This document shows positions 1 to 8,068 of a stretch of 64,000 nucleotides of DNA, in pieces (positions within the stretch are counted from its first letter, which is position 1; each line of letters begins with the position of its first letter). The stretch is from Geodermatophilus amargosae (GTDB taxonomy: Bacteria; Actinomycetota; Actinomycetes; Mycobacteriales; Geodermatophilaceae). Position numbers and translations under genes: made by a program. Under the pieces are notes generated by a model. That model was not told the DNA's origin and did not search any database. It saw only the letters and a program-made list of their open reading frames with translations. Where the stretch lies: NCBI RefSeq assembly GCF_900116515.1, contig NZ_FPBA01000009.1, positions 118,115-182,114 on the forward strand, in the 5' to 3' direction.

Positions 1-804
1 GCCTCGGCCTCCGGCCAGGGTCAGCCCTCGGACCAGCAGTACGGCCAGCAGGGCCACGAGCAGCAGGGCCACGAGCAGGAGGGGTACGGGCAGCCGGGCC
101 AGAGCCAGCCGGGAGGCCAGCCGTACGGCCAGGCCCAGCCCTACGGCCAGCAGGGCTACGAGCAGCAGGGCTACGGGCAGCAGGGCTACGGCCAGACGCA
201 GCCCTACGGTCAGCAGCCGTACGGCCAGCAGGGTTACGGGCAGCAGGGCTACGAGCAGCAGGGCTACGGCCAGCAGGGCTACGGCCAGGCCCAGCAGTAC
301 GGGCAGCAGTACGGCCAGTACGGACAGGGCGGTGTCCCGGCCAAGCCCGGCGGCGTCGTGACGGCCGCGGTGCTGGGTTTCGTCTTCGGCGCGCTCGGGG
401 TGCTGGTCAGCCTGCTGGCGATCTTCGCCGGCGCGGTGGCCAGCGGTGCCGGCGACGAACTGGACCAGGAGATCCCCGGCCTGGGGGTCGCTGCCGGTGC
501 CGTCGGCGGCCTGATCCTGGTGTTCGGCCTGCTCGCGCTGGCCTGGACCGTCGTCATGATCTGGGGCTCGGTGTGGGCACTGACCGGGCGCAGCCGGGTG
601 ATGCTGCTGGTCGGCGGCTCCATCGCCCTGGCCTTCCTGCTGTTCGGCCTGATCGGCAACATCGCCGACGCCGGCAACGTCGGGGCGGGCAACATCATCA
701 CCAGCCTGCTGTTCTTCCTGGCCGCGCTGGCGATCGTCGTCCTGCTGTCGCTGAAGCCGGCCGCCGCGTTCTTCGCGGCGCACCGCGCCCGCCGCGGCCG
801 CTGA
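1..804 (+). CDS. Q/Y/G-rich low-complexity membrane protein (5' end outside window)
   Basis: The reading frame is open from base 1, so the start lies upstream and 267 residues are visible. The first ~115 residues are low complexity: repeats of the type QQGYG/QPYG, rich in Gln, Tyr and Gly with almost no charge. From about residue 119 the protein becomes hydrophobic, with about four membrane segments ending in a short basic tail (HRARRGR). This is the architecture of small actinobacterial membrane proteins that carry a cytoplasmic disordered Q/P/Y/G tail; no enzymatic motif is visible. The next gene downstream encodes a shorter protein of the same design, so the two are probably paralogues. 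Function unknown. The repeats could promote self-association, but that is inference from composition only. Confidence 0.8.
   Translation, partial: ASASGQGQPSDQQYGQQGHEQQGHEQEGYGQPGQSQPGGQPYGQAQPYGQQGYEQQGYGQQGYGQTQPYGQQPYGQQGYGQQGYEQQGYGQQGYGQAQQYGQQYGQYGQGGVPAKPGGVVTAAVLGFVFGALGVLVSLLAIFAGAVASGAGDELDQEIPGLGVAAGAVGGLILVFGLLALAWTVVMIWGSVWALTGRSRVMLLVGGSIALAFLLFGLIGNIADAGNVGAGNIITSLLFFLAALAIVVLLSLKPAAAFFAAHRARRGR
31..324 (+). repeat. In-frame tandem repeat encoding QQGYG-type units
   Basis: Degenerate 12-15 base units (cagcagggctacggc and variants) run in tandem inside the first coding region. Unit lengths are multiples of three and the substitutions keep the Gln/Tyr/Gly pattern, so this is a coding minisatellite, not a CRISPR or an intergenic repeat. 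Confidence 0.9.
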
Positions 805-922
805 TCGCGTTCACCCGTGGGGGTCCGCCGACGACGGCGGGCCCCCACGGTCGTCCCCGTGCCGCTATGGTCCGCCGCCGGTCGCCGACCGGGCGCCCGC
901 CACTCCAGGAGGAAAGCAGAGC

Positions 923-1483
923 ATGACCAGCCCCAGCTTCGACAAGAACACCCCGCAGGGCGGTCAGCCCTACGGCGCGCCCGGCCAGCAGCCCTACGGC
1001 CAGCAGCCCTACGGCCAGCAGGGCTACGGCCCGGCGCCGTACGGCGGCGGCTTCGGCGGCCCGTCGCCGTTCGGCGGCGCCCCGGGCGGCCAGCGGCCCA
1101 CCCCGGTGACCGTCGCGGCGATCCTCGGCATCGTCATCGGTGGCCTCGGCACCCTCGGCGGCCTGATCTCGCTCACCGGTCTGGGTCTGGTCTTCGCGTT
1201 CGACGCGATCCTCGGGCTGCTCCTCCTGCTGTCCGTGGCCACCGCGATCGTGGTGCTCGTCGGCGGCATCCAGACGCTCATGGGGAAGTCGCCCAAGCTG
1301 CTGGTCTACGGCAGCTACGCCTCCATCGGCGTGCAGCTGCTCTACCTGCTCTGGTCGGCGATCAGTGGCTGGGGCTTCGCCTTCACCGGCCTGCTCGGGT
1401 TCATCATCCCGATCGCGATCGTCGTGCTCCTGCGGCAGCCGCCGGCCAGGCAGTACTACGCCTCGCGCGGCATGGCCTACTGA
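923..1483 (+). CDS. Short Q/Y/G-tailed four-helix membrane protein
   Basis: 186 residues. The ATG is preceded by AGGAGG at 907-912, a strong ribosome binding site. Residues 1-55 are rich in Pro, Gln, Tyr and Gly ([15 protein letters not shown]). Residues ~60-175 hold about four hydrophobic segments, and the C-terminus reads RQYYASRGMAY. It has the same layout as the preceding gene, 118 bases upstream, and the two are probably tandem paralogues. A strong hairpin terminator follows, so the pair ends here. No catalytic motif was seen; function unknown. Confidence 0.8.
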   Translation: MTSPSFDKNTPQGGQPYGAPGQQPYGQQPYGQQGYGPAPYGGGFGGPSPFGGAPGGQRPTPVTVAAILGIVIGGLGTLGGLISLTGLGLVFAFDAILGLLLLLSVATAIVVLVGGIQTLMGKSPKLLVYGSYASIGVQLLYLLWSAISGWGFAFTGLLGFIIPIAIVVLLRQPPARQYYASRGMAY

Positions 1484-1501
1484 CCTCCTGCACGGACGAG
1501 A

Positions 1502-1535
1502 ACGGCCCCCGCTGCCTGCTGGCAGCGGGGGCCGT
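1502..1535 (+). terminator. Perfect 15-bp hairpin terminator
   Basis: A 15-base stem (1502-1516 with 1521-1535) closes a TGCT loop with no mismatch. It lies 19 bases after the stop of the small membrane gene, in the convergent gap with ilvC. There is no U-tract, as is usual in high-GC actinomycetes. Confidence 0.85.
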
Positions 1536-1547
1536 CTCCGTGTGCAC

Positions 1548-1602
1548 GGCCCCCTCGCAGGGGCCCGCCGCGAGCGTGCGAGCGGTGGGGGCGAGGGGGT
1601 CC
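1548..1602 (-). repeat. Intergenic hairpin repeat, copy A (3' of ilvC)
   Basis: Read on the minus strand, this 55-base element begins 4 bases after the ilvC stop codon. Its closing stem pairs 1591-1602 (GGACCCCCTCGC) with 1548-1558 (GCGAGGGGGCC) around a bulged A; an inner CCCaCCGC/GCGGcGGG stem can form. A near-identical element lies at 49715-49768 after the glgE stop. The stem tips differ in a compensated way between copies (CTCGC/GCGAG here, CTGC/GCAG there). It probably serves as a transcript 3' end for ilvBNC. Confidence 0.8.
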
Positions 1603-1606
1603 TCGT

Positions 1607-2677
<1,071 letters not shown>

Positions 2678-3205
2678 TCAGGCGCTGCGGTCGACCGGGC
2701 GCAAGGTACCGGCGCCGCTCATCGATCGCGGCCCCCGGCCGAGGGCGACGGTGCCCGACTGCGCCATCTCCTTGATCCCCAGCGGGGCGAGGACGGCGAG
2801 GAGGGCCTGGAGCTTGTCCGGGGTGCCGGTGGCCTCGAGGGTCACGGTGTCGGTGTTGACGTCGACGACGCGGGCGCGGAACAGCTCGGCGGTCTGCAGC
2901 ACGGTGGTGCGCTCGGCCATCGCCGCGCGCACCTTGACCAGCAGCAGCTCGCGCTGGACCGCGGCGCCGCCGTCCAGTTCGACGATCTTGATGACCTCGA
3001 CCAGCTTGTTCAGCTGCTTGGTCACCTGCTCCAGCGGTGCGGACTCCGCGTCGACGACGATCGTCATGCGCGAGAGGTCGGGGTTCTCGGTCGGCCCGAC
3101 GGCCAGCGACTCGATGTTGAACGCGCGCCGGCTGAACAGCGCCGAGACGCGGGCCAGGACACCCGACTTGTTCTCGACCAGGACGGACAGGGTGTGGCGG
3201 GTCAT
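2678..3205 (-). CDS. ilvN: Acetolactate synthase small (regulatory) subunit
   Basis: 175 residues. This is the regulatory subunit of acetohydroxyacid synthase; it binds valine and controls the IlvB catalytic subunit. An N-terminal ACT domain (about 4-77) starts HTLSVLVENKSGVLARVSALFSR... with the typical Gly turn and the RAFNIESLAVGPTE segment; the C-terminal half matches the small-subunit C domain. GAGGGG lies just before the ATG. Only 9 bases separate it from ilvB, so the two subunits are co-translated. Confidence 0.96.
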   Translation of the reverse strand: MTRHTLSVLVENKSGVLARVSALFSRRAFNIESLAVGPTENPDLSRMTIVVDAESAPLEQVTKQLNKLVEVIKIVELDGGAAVQRELLLVKVRAAMAERTTVLQTAELFRARVVDVNTDTVTLEATGTPDKLQALLAVLAPLGIKEMAQSGTVALGRGPRSMSGAGTLRPVDRSA

Positions 3206-3214
3206 GTCGTCCCC

Positions 3215-5083
3215 TCAGACCTGGTTGTCGCCGAAGACCGGGCGCAGGTCGCGCGCGGCCAGGATGTCGTCGTTGCTCGAGCCCGCGGCGACCATGGGCC
3301 ACACCTGGGCGTCGGCGCCGACGACGAAGTCGATGACCACCGGGGCGTCGGTGATCGCCATGGCCTTCTCGATGACGGCGTCGACGTCGTCCTTGGCCTC
3401 GCAGCGCAGGCCGACGCAGCCGAGGGCCTCGGCCAGGGCGACGAAGTCGGGGATGCGCACCGGCTTCGGCGTCCCGTCGGGTTGCTGAGCGTGCAGGCGG
3501 GTGTTGGAGTACCGGCCCTCGTAGAAGAGGGTCTGCCACTGCCGGACCATGCCGAGGTTGCCGTTGTTGATGACGGCGACCTTGATCGGGATGCCCTCGA
3601 TGGCGCAGGTGGCCAGCTCCTGGTTGGTCATCTGGAAGCAGCCGTCGCCGTCGATGGCCCACACCGTGGTGTCCGGGCAGCCGTACTTGGCCCCCATGGC
3701 CGCGGGGACGGCGTAGCCCATCGTCCCGGCGCCGCCGCTGTTGAGCCAGGTGCCCGGCTTCTCGTACCGGATGAACTGCGCGGCCCACATCTGGTGCTGG
3801 CCGACGCCGGAGGTGTAGATCGCGTCCGGGCCGGCGATCGTGCCGATCCGCTCGATGACGTACTGCGGCGACAGCGCGCCGTCCTCCGGCTCGTCGTAGC
3901 CCAGCGGGTAGCGCGTGCGCCAGTCGTCGAGCTGCTCCCACCAGGCGGCGAGGTCCGGCGTGCGGCCGGCGGCGTGCTCGGCCCGCAGCGCGGTCACCAG
4001 CTCGGCGATCGTCTCCTTGGCGTCACCGACGATCGGCACGTCGGCCTTGCGGTTCTTGCCGATCTCGGCGGGGTCGATGTCGGCGTGCACCACCTGCGCG
4101 CCGGGCGCGAAGGTCGACAGCTCGCCGGTGACCCGGTCGTCGAAGCGGGCGCCGAGCGCGACGAGGACGTCGGACTTCTGCAGCGCGGTGACCGCGGCGA
4201 CGGTGCCGTGCATGCCGGGCATCCCCAGGTGCTGCGGCGAGCTGTCGGGGAACGCGCCGCGGGCCATGAGGGTGGTGACGACGGGCGCGCCGGTGAGCGC
4301 GGCCAGCTCGGCGAGCTCCTCGGTGGCGCCGGCCTTGAGCACGCCGCCGCCCACGTAGAGGACCGGGCGGCGCGCGCCGGCGATCATCGCCGCGGCCTCG
4401 CGCACCTGCTTGCCGTGCGGGCGGGTGGTCGGCTTGTAGCCGGGCAGGTCCATCCGCGGCGGCCAGGAGAAGTCGGTGGTGGCCTGCAGGACGTCCTTGG
4501 GGATGTCGACCAGGACCGGGCCGGGACGGCCGGTGGCGGCCAGGTGGAAGGCCTCGGCGATCCGCTGCGGGATCTCCGCGGCGTCGGTGACCAGGAAGTT
4601 GTGCTTGGTGATCGGCATCGTGATGCCGCGGATGTCGGCCTCCTGGAAGGCGTCGGTGCCGATCGCCGCGCTGGGGACCTGGCCGGTGATGGCCACGATC
4701 GGGACCGAGTCCATGTAGGCGTCGGCCAGCGGGGTCACCAGGTTGGTCGCGCCCGGGCCGGAGGTGGCCATGCAGACGCCGACCCGGCCGGTGGCCTGGG
4801 CGTACCCGGTGGCCGCGTGCCCCGCGCCCTGCTCGTGCCGGACGAGGACGTGCCGCACGCGTGAGTCGAACAGCGGGTCGTAGGCCGGGAGGATCGCCCC
4901 GCCCGGGATGCCGAAGACCACCTCGACGCCCACTGCCTCGAGCGAGCGGACCAGGCTCTGCGCGCCGGTGATCCCGGTCGCGGGCTCGGCGGCGGACTCG
5001 GCGATGGAGCGGGCCGTCGTCTCGACGCCGGTGAGGGCGGCTGCGGCCTCTCGGGTGGCGGACTCGCTCGGGGTGGTGGTCAT
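3215..5083 (-). CDS. ilvB: Acetolactate synthase large (catalytic) subunit
   Basis: 622 residues. A ThDP- and FAD-dependent enzyme that condenses two pyruvates, or pyruvate and 2-oxobutyrate. The catalytic Glu is in [11 protein letters not shown] (E84). The ThDP/Mg site is the GDG...NN motif in [14 protein letters not shown]...[10 protein letters not shown] chose the ATG at 5083 because GGAGA precedes it and homology starts soon after; the frame stays open 47 codons further up through leader sequence, including the attenuator, which is not coding. First gene of ilvBNC, controlled by the leader described below. Confidence 0.96.
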   Translation of the reverse strand: MTTTPSESATREAAAALTGVETTARSIAESAAEPATGITGAQSLVRSLEAVGVEVVFGIPGGAILPAYDPLFDSRVRHVLVRHEQGAGHAATGYAQATGRVGVCMATSGPGATNLVTPLADAYMDSVPIVAITGQVPSAAIGTDAFQEADIRGITMPITKHNFLVTDAAEIPQRIAEAFHLAATGRPGPVLVDIPKDVLQATTDFSWPPRMDLPGYKPTTRPHGKQVREAAAMIAGARRPVLYVGGGVLKAGATEELAELAALTGAPVVTTLMARGAFPDSSPQHLGMPGMHGTVAAVTALQKSDVLVALGARFDDRVTGELSTFAPGAQVVHADIDPAEIGKNRKADVPIVGDAKETIAELVTALRAEHAAGRTPDLAAWWEQLDDWRTRYPLGYDEPEDGALSPQYVIERIGTIAGPDAIYTSGVGQHQMWAAQFIRYEKPGTWLNSGGAGTMGYAVPAAMGAKYGCPDTTVWAIDGDGCFQMTNQELATCAIEGIPIKVAVINNGNLGMVRQWQTLFYEGRYSNTRLHAQQPDGTPKPVRIPDFVALAEALGCVGLRCEAKDDVDAVIEKAMAITDAPVVIDFVVGADAQVWPMVAAGSSNDDILAARDLRPVFGDNQV

Positions 5084-5199
5084 GCTGGGCGTCTCCTGGG
5101 CCGGACGAGCGGGCGGACGTGCGGTTCGGGTGTCTGCTCGGGGCGCGGGGGTGTCCCGGCGGTCCGCCGGGCCGGCCCCGCCCCGGGCCTCGTGCCAAC

Positions 5200-5231
5200 A
5201 AAAAACCCCTCGTGCCGAGGGCACAGAGGGG
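5200..5231 (-). terminator. ilvB attenuator (rho-independent terminator with U6 tail)
   Basis: On the minus strand CCCTC-type arms pair perfectly: GAGGGG (5226-5231, plus strand) with CCCCTC (5206-5211), and GGCAC (5220-5224) with GTGCC (5212-5216), around a GAG loop, with one bulged base at 5225. Six T residues follow directly (5205-5200). This is the only hairpin in the window with a proper T tract. It lies between the leader peptide and ilvB, about 120 bases before the ilvB start. Confidence 0.9.
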
Positions 5232-5236
5232 CGTAG

Positions 5237-5260
5237 CGCGTCGGTCGGGCGACCGGCGCG
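5237..5260 (-). promoter_or_regulatory. Second leader hairpin (pause or anti-terminator partner)
   Basis: CGGTCG (5242-5247) pairs with CGACCG (5250-5255) and CGCG (5237-5240) with CGCG (5257-5260), separated by one mismatch. The stem begins at the base next to the leader stop codon and ends 5 bases before the attenuator, so a ribosome at the leader stop would cover it. This is the geometry expected for ribosome-controlled switching; the exact alternative pairing is inferred. Confidence 0.6.
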
Positions 5261-5302
5261 CTAGGGGACTACGAGGAGCAGGCAGGCGGAGGGCACGGGC
5301 AC
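5261..5302 (-). CDS. ilvB leader peptide, MPVPSACLLLVVP
   Basis: A 13-codon frame with a GTG start at 5302 (alternative GTG at 5296, giving MPSACLLLVVP) and a TAG stop. It contains CTG CTC CTC GTA GTC, that is Leu-Leu-Leu-Val-Val, directly before the stop. These are end products of the operon's pathway. A GGTGAGG stretch lies upstream of 5302. Shortage of charged Leu or Val tRNA should stall the ribosome here and prevent formation of the downstream terminator. Attenuation of ilvB by short BCAA-rich leaders is known in Corynebacterium and Streptomyces; this peptide is identified from sequence alone. Confidence 0.8.
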   Translation of the reverse strand: MPVPSACLLLVVP

Positions 5303-5331
5303 ACTGTGCGCCTCACCCGACCGGACGTCAA
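5303..5331 (-). promoter_or_regulatory. Candidate ilvBNC promoter
   Basis: TTGACG (5331-5326) followed after 17 bases by CACAGT (5308-5303), a weak -10 that keeps the key A2 and T6. Transcription from it would begin near 5296, at the inner GTG of the leader peptide, giving a leaderless leader mRNA. If transcription starts further up, the outer GTG is available. Weak evidence. Confidence 0.4.
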
Positions 5332-5368
5332 CCACGGCGTCCCATCTTGTGGGACCGTGTCGACCGGT

Positions 5369-8068
5369 TCATGGGACGGCGACCGGCACCGGCCCCTCGA
5401 GCGACGCGGGGTCGAAGCCGTCGACGACCGCGGCGAGCCCGTCGGCGGGCACCGGGCGGCCGATGAGCCAGCCCTGGAGGAACGAACAGCCCAGCGCAGT
5501 GAGGACGGCCATCTGCTCCGGCGTCTCCACGCCCTCGGCGACGACGTCCATGCCGAGCGTGCGGCCCAGGTCGATGACGCTGCCGACCAGCGCCGCATCC
5601 CTGGCGTCGGTGTCGATGCCGGAGACGAAGCCGCGGTCCAGCTTCAGCACCTGCACGGGCAGCCGGGCGAGGTAGGCCAGCGACGAGTAGCCCTTGCCGA
5701 AGTCGTCGAGGGAGACGATGCAGCCCAGGGCGGAGAGCTCGGCCAGCTCGGCCAGCAGCCGCTCGTCGTCGTCCATGAGGACGCTCTCGGTCACCTCGAT
5801 CATGAGCAGCCGGGGCGGCAGGCCGGAGCGCTCGAGCGCGCGGGTGACGTCCTCGACCAGGCAGCGGGCCTGCAGGTGGCGCACCGAGATGTTGACGCCG
5901 AGCTTGAGGTCCCGGCCGCCGGCCACGAGCCGGGCGTGCTCGGCGGTCGCCGTCTCGAGCACCCACCGCTGCAGCGGCACGATCAGCCCGTCGTCCTCGG
6001 CGAGACCGATGAACTCCTCCGGCGACACCGGCCCGTGGACCGGGTGGTCCCAGCGCACGAGGGCCTCGACGCCGAGGATGCGGCGCTCGGCCGTGCCGGC
6101 CACCGGCTGGTGCACCAGCCGCAGCTGGCCGCGGGCGATGGCACCGGGCAGGTCGCGGGCCAGCCGGCTGCGCCGGGCGGACTCCTCGACGAGGGCCTCC
6201 CCCGACGCCCGCACGCCGTTCTTGCCCTGGGCCTTGACCGTGCGCAGCGCCAGGTCGGCCTCGCGGACGGTGGCCGACGCGTCGGCCCCGGCCACCACCT
6301 CGGCGACGCCGACGCTGGCCGACGTGCGCAGGACGGGACCGGCGCCCTCGGGGTCGCCGGGGGCGGCGTACCGGTGCGTGCGGTCCAGCCGCGCGACCAG
6401 CCGCTCGGCCAGCGCCAGCGCCTCGTCGGGCCCGGCGTCCACGACGAGGGCGAACTCGTCCCCGCCGAGGCGGGCGACCAGGTCGCCGGAGCGGGCCTTG
6501 GCGCGCAGCGAGTCGGCCACCTCGCACAGCAGCCGGTCCCCCGCGTCGTGGCCGGCGACGTCGTTGACCGCCTTGAAGCCGTCGAGGTCGACGAGCAGCA
6601 CGCAGGATCGGCGGCCCCGGGCGGCCCCGGCCAGGGCGTCGTCGAGCGCGGTCATGAAGCGCGCGCGGTTGGGCAGGCCGGTGAGCGAGTCGGTGTAGGC
6701 CAGCCGCTCGAGCTCGCGGTGGCCGGCCCGGCGCTCGGTGACGTCGCGCAGGTGCAGCACCAGCCCGTCACCCGCGCGGCGGCCGGCGGCCGGAGCGGCA
6801 CCGGAGACCTCGACGTCGCGCCACGTGCCGTCGGTGGTGCCCAGCCGGCCGGTGGCGGGCAGGCCGTCGGGCGTGCCGTCCCGGAGGGCGGCGGAGACGC
6901 GGTCGAGCAGATCGCGGTCCTCGGGGTGCAGCAGGTCGACCAGGACGCAGCCGAGCAGCTCCTCCTGCGCGCGGCCCAGCCGGTCGGCCACGGGACCGGA
7001 CGCGGAGGTGACCCGGCCGGCGGCGTCAAGGACCAGCGTGACCGCGTCCCCGCTGTGCACCAGCGCCCGGAACCAGCCCTCGGTCCGCTCCAGGCGGCGG
7101 GTGAGCGCGGCCGCGTCCACGGCCCAGTACAACGTCCGCGCCGAGGTGAGCACGACCAGGACGGCGGCCGCGACGGCCTCGCCCGCGGACAGCGGCCGGC
7201 CTGTGACCGCCCCGCCGGTGACCGCCAGCAGGGCCACGGTGGCCGCGCCGTGGGCGAGGACGCCGCCGCGCAGGGGCAGGGCGCGGCGGTCCGGCTCCTC
7301 GTGGGCGCCGACGTCGGCCAGGGCGCCGCGCAGGCCGGCGCCGAGCATGGCCAGCCACGCGAGCACGGTGACCACGCCCCAGACCGGGGACGCCGCACCG
7401 GAGGGCGCGGTGCCGGAGGACGCACGACCGAGCGCACCGGCGAGGGCGACGAGCGCCATCGCGACGAAGCACGCGAGCACCCAGCCCGCGGCGCGGCGCC
7501 GGCCCTCGGGGACGGCGGTCAGGGTGACCAGGCCGATGCCGCAGAGCACCGCGCCGACCAGCGGGTAGCCGGCCGAGATGAGGCCCTGCTGCGGGCCGGG
7601 CGTCCGGGCGACGAGGTCGCCGATCGAGACGCAGAGGAACAGGGTGACGGCGACGGTGACCACCACGCCGTCGAGCAGCACCCGGGTGCCGACCCGCCGG
7701 GAGGTCCGCGGCGGGAGGAGCAGCACCGCCGCGGAGACGGCCACGGGGACCGCGAGCAGCACGGGGAGGTCCTCGACGCCCCCGGAGGACAGGTCGCGGC
7801 CGGGCCGGGTGAGGGCCAGTGCCTGGCCGAGGGCCAGCAGCGCGCCGGCGCCGGCCAGCGCCCGCCACGGGCGGCCGGCGCGCGCGGGCAGCCGGGCGGC
7901 GCAGCGGGCGAGCGCCGCGGCGGCGGCCGCGGAGCCGAGGCCGAGGGCGGCGGGCACGAGCCAGGCCGACGCCGGCGCCGCGGTCAGCTGCACGACGGTG
8001 GTGAGGACGGCGAGGACGGCGAGCAGCACCTGCGCTCCCGGAGCGCGCAGCGTGCGGCGCTCAGCCAC
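5369..8068 (-). CDS. Membrane PAS-GGDEF-EAL cyclic-di-GMP enzyme, both catalytic motifs intact
   Basis: 899 residues. Residues 1-320 hold about nine hydrophobic segments, then a PAS domain (~334-450), GGDEF (~455-625) and EAL (~640-890). The cyclase signature is intact (RLGGDEFALVV, ~533-543, with VDLDGFKAVND upstream). The phosphodiesterase residues are all present: VEALVRW, GVNIS, EVTES, LDDFGKGYS, LKLDRGF and AEGVET. It could make or break c-di-GMP at the membrane. The GTG at 8068 overlaps the stop of the upstream paralogue by 8 bases, so translation is probably coupled. The membrane part suggests an unknown sensed signal. Confidence 0.88.
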   Translation of the reverse strand: MAERRTLRAPGAQVLLAVLAVLTTVVQLTAAPASAWLVPAALGLGSAAAAAALARCAARLPARAGRPWRALAGAGALLALGQALALTRPGRDLSSGGVEDLPVLLAVPVAVSAAVLLLPPRTSRRVGTRVLLDGVVVTVAVTLFLCVSIGDLVARTPGPQQGLISAGYPLVGAVLCGIGLVTLTAVPEGRRRAAGWVLACFVAMALVALAGALGRASSGTAPSGAASPVWGVVTVLAWLAMLGAGLRGALADVGAHEEPDRRALPLRGGVLAHGAATVALLAVTGGAVTGRPLSAGEAVAAAVLVVLTSARTLYWAVDAAALTRRLERTEGWFRALVHSGDAVTLVLDAAGRVTSASGPVADRLGRAQEELLGCVLVDLLHPEDRDLLDRVSAALRDGTPDGLPATGRLGTTDGTWRDVEVSGAAPAAGRRAGDGLVLHLRDVTERRAGHRELERLAYTDSLTGLPNRARFMTALDDALAGAARGRRSCVLLVDLDGFKAVNDVAGHDAGDRLLCEVADSLRAKARSGDLVARLGGDEFALVVDAGPDEALALAERLVARLDRTHRYAAPGDPEGAGPVLRTSASVGVAEVVAGADASATVREADLALRTVKAQGKNGVRASGEALVEESARRSRLARDLPGAIARGQLRLVHQPVAGTAERRILGVEALVRWDHPVHGPVSPEEFIGLAEDDGLIVPLQRWVLETATAEHARLVAGGRDLKLGVNISVRHLQARCLVEDVTRALERSGLPPRLLMIEVTESVLMDDDERLLAELAELSALGCIVSLDDFGKGYSSLAYLARLPVQVLKLDRGFVSGIDTDARDAALVGSVIDLGRTLGMDVVAEGVETPEQMAVLTALGCSFLQGWLIGRPVPADGLAAVVDGFDPASLEGPVPVAVP

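Noticed and set aside
31..324. Dense short direct repeats at the window start as a CRISPR array
   Set aside because: The units are adjacent with no spacers, degenerate, a multiple of three, and coding for QQGYG; it is a protein repeat.
5269..5598. 109-codon frame upstream of ilvB on the minus strand
   Set aside because: It runs through the end of the c-di-GMP gene in another frame and into the leader. The Leu/Val-rich leader peptide in a different frame explains this place better.
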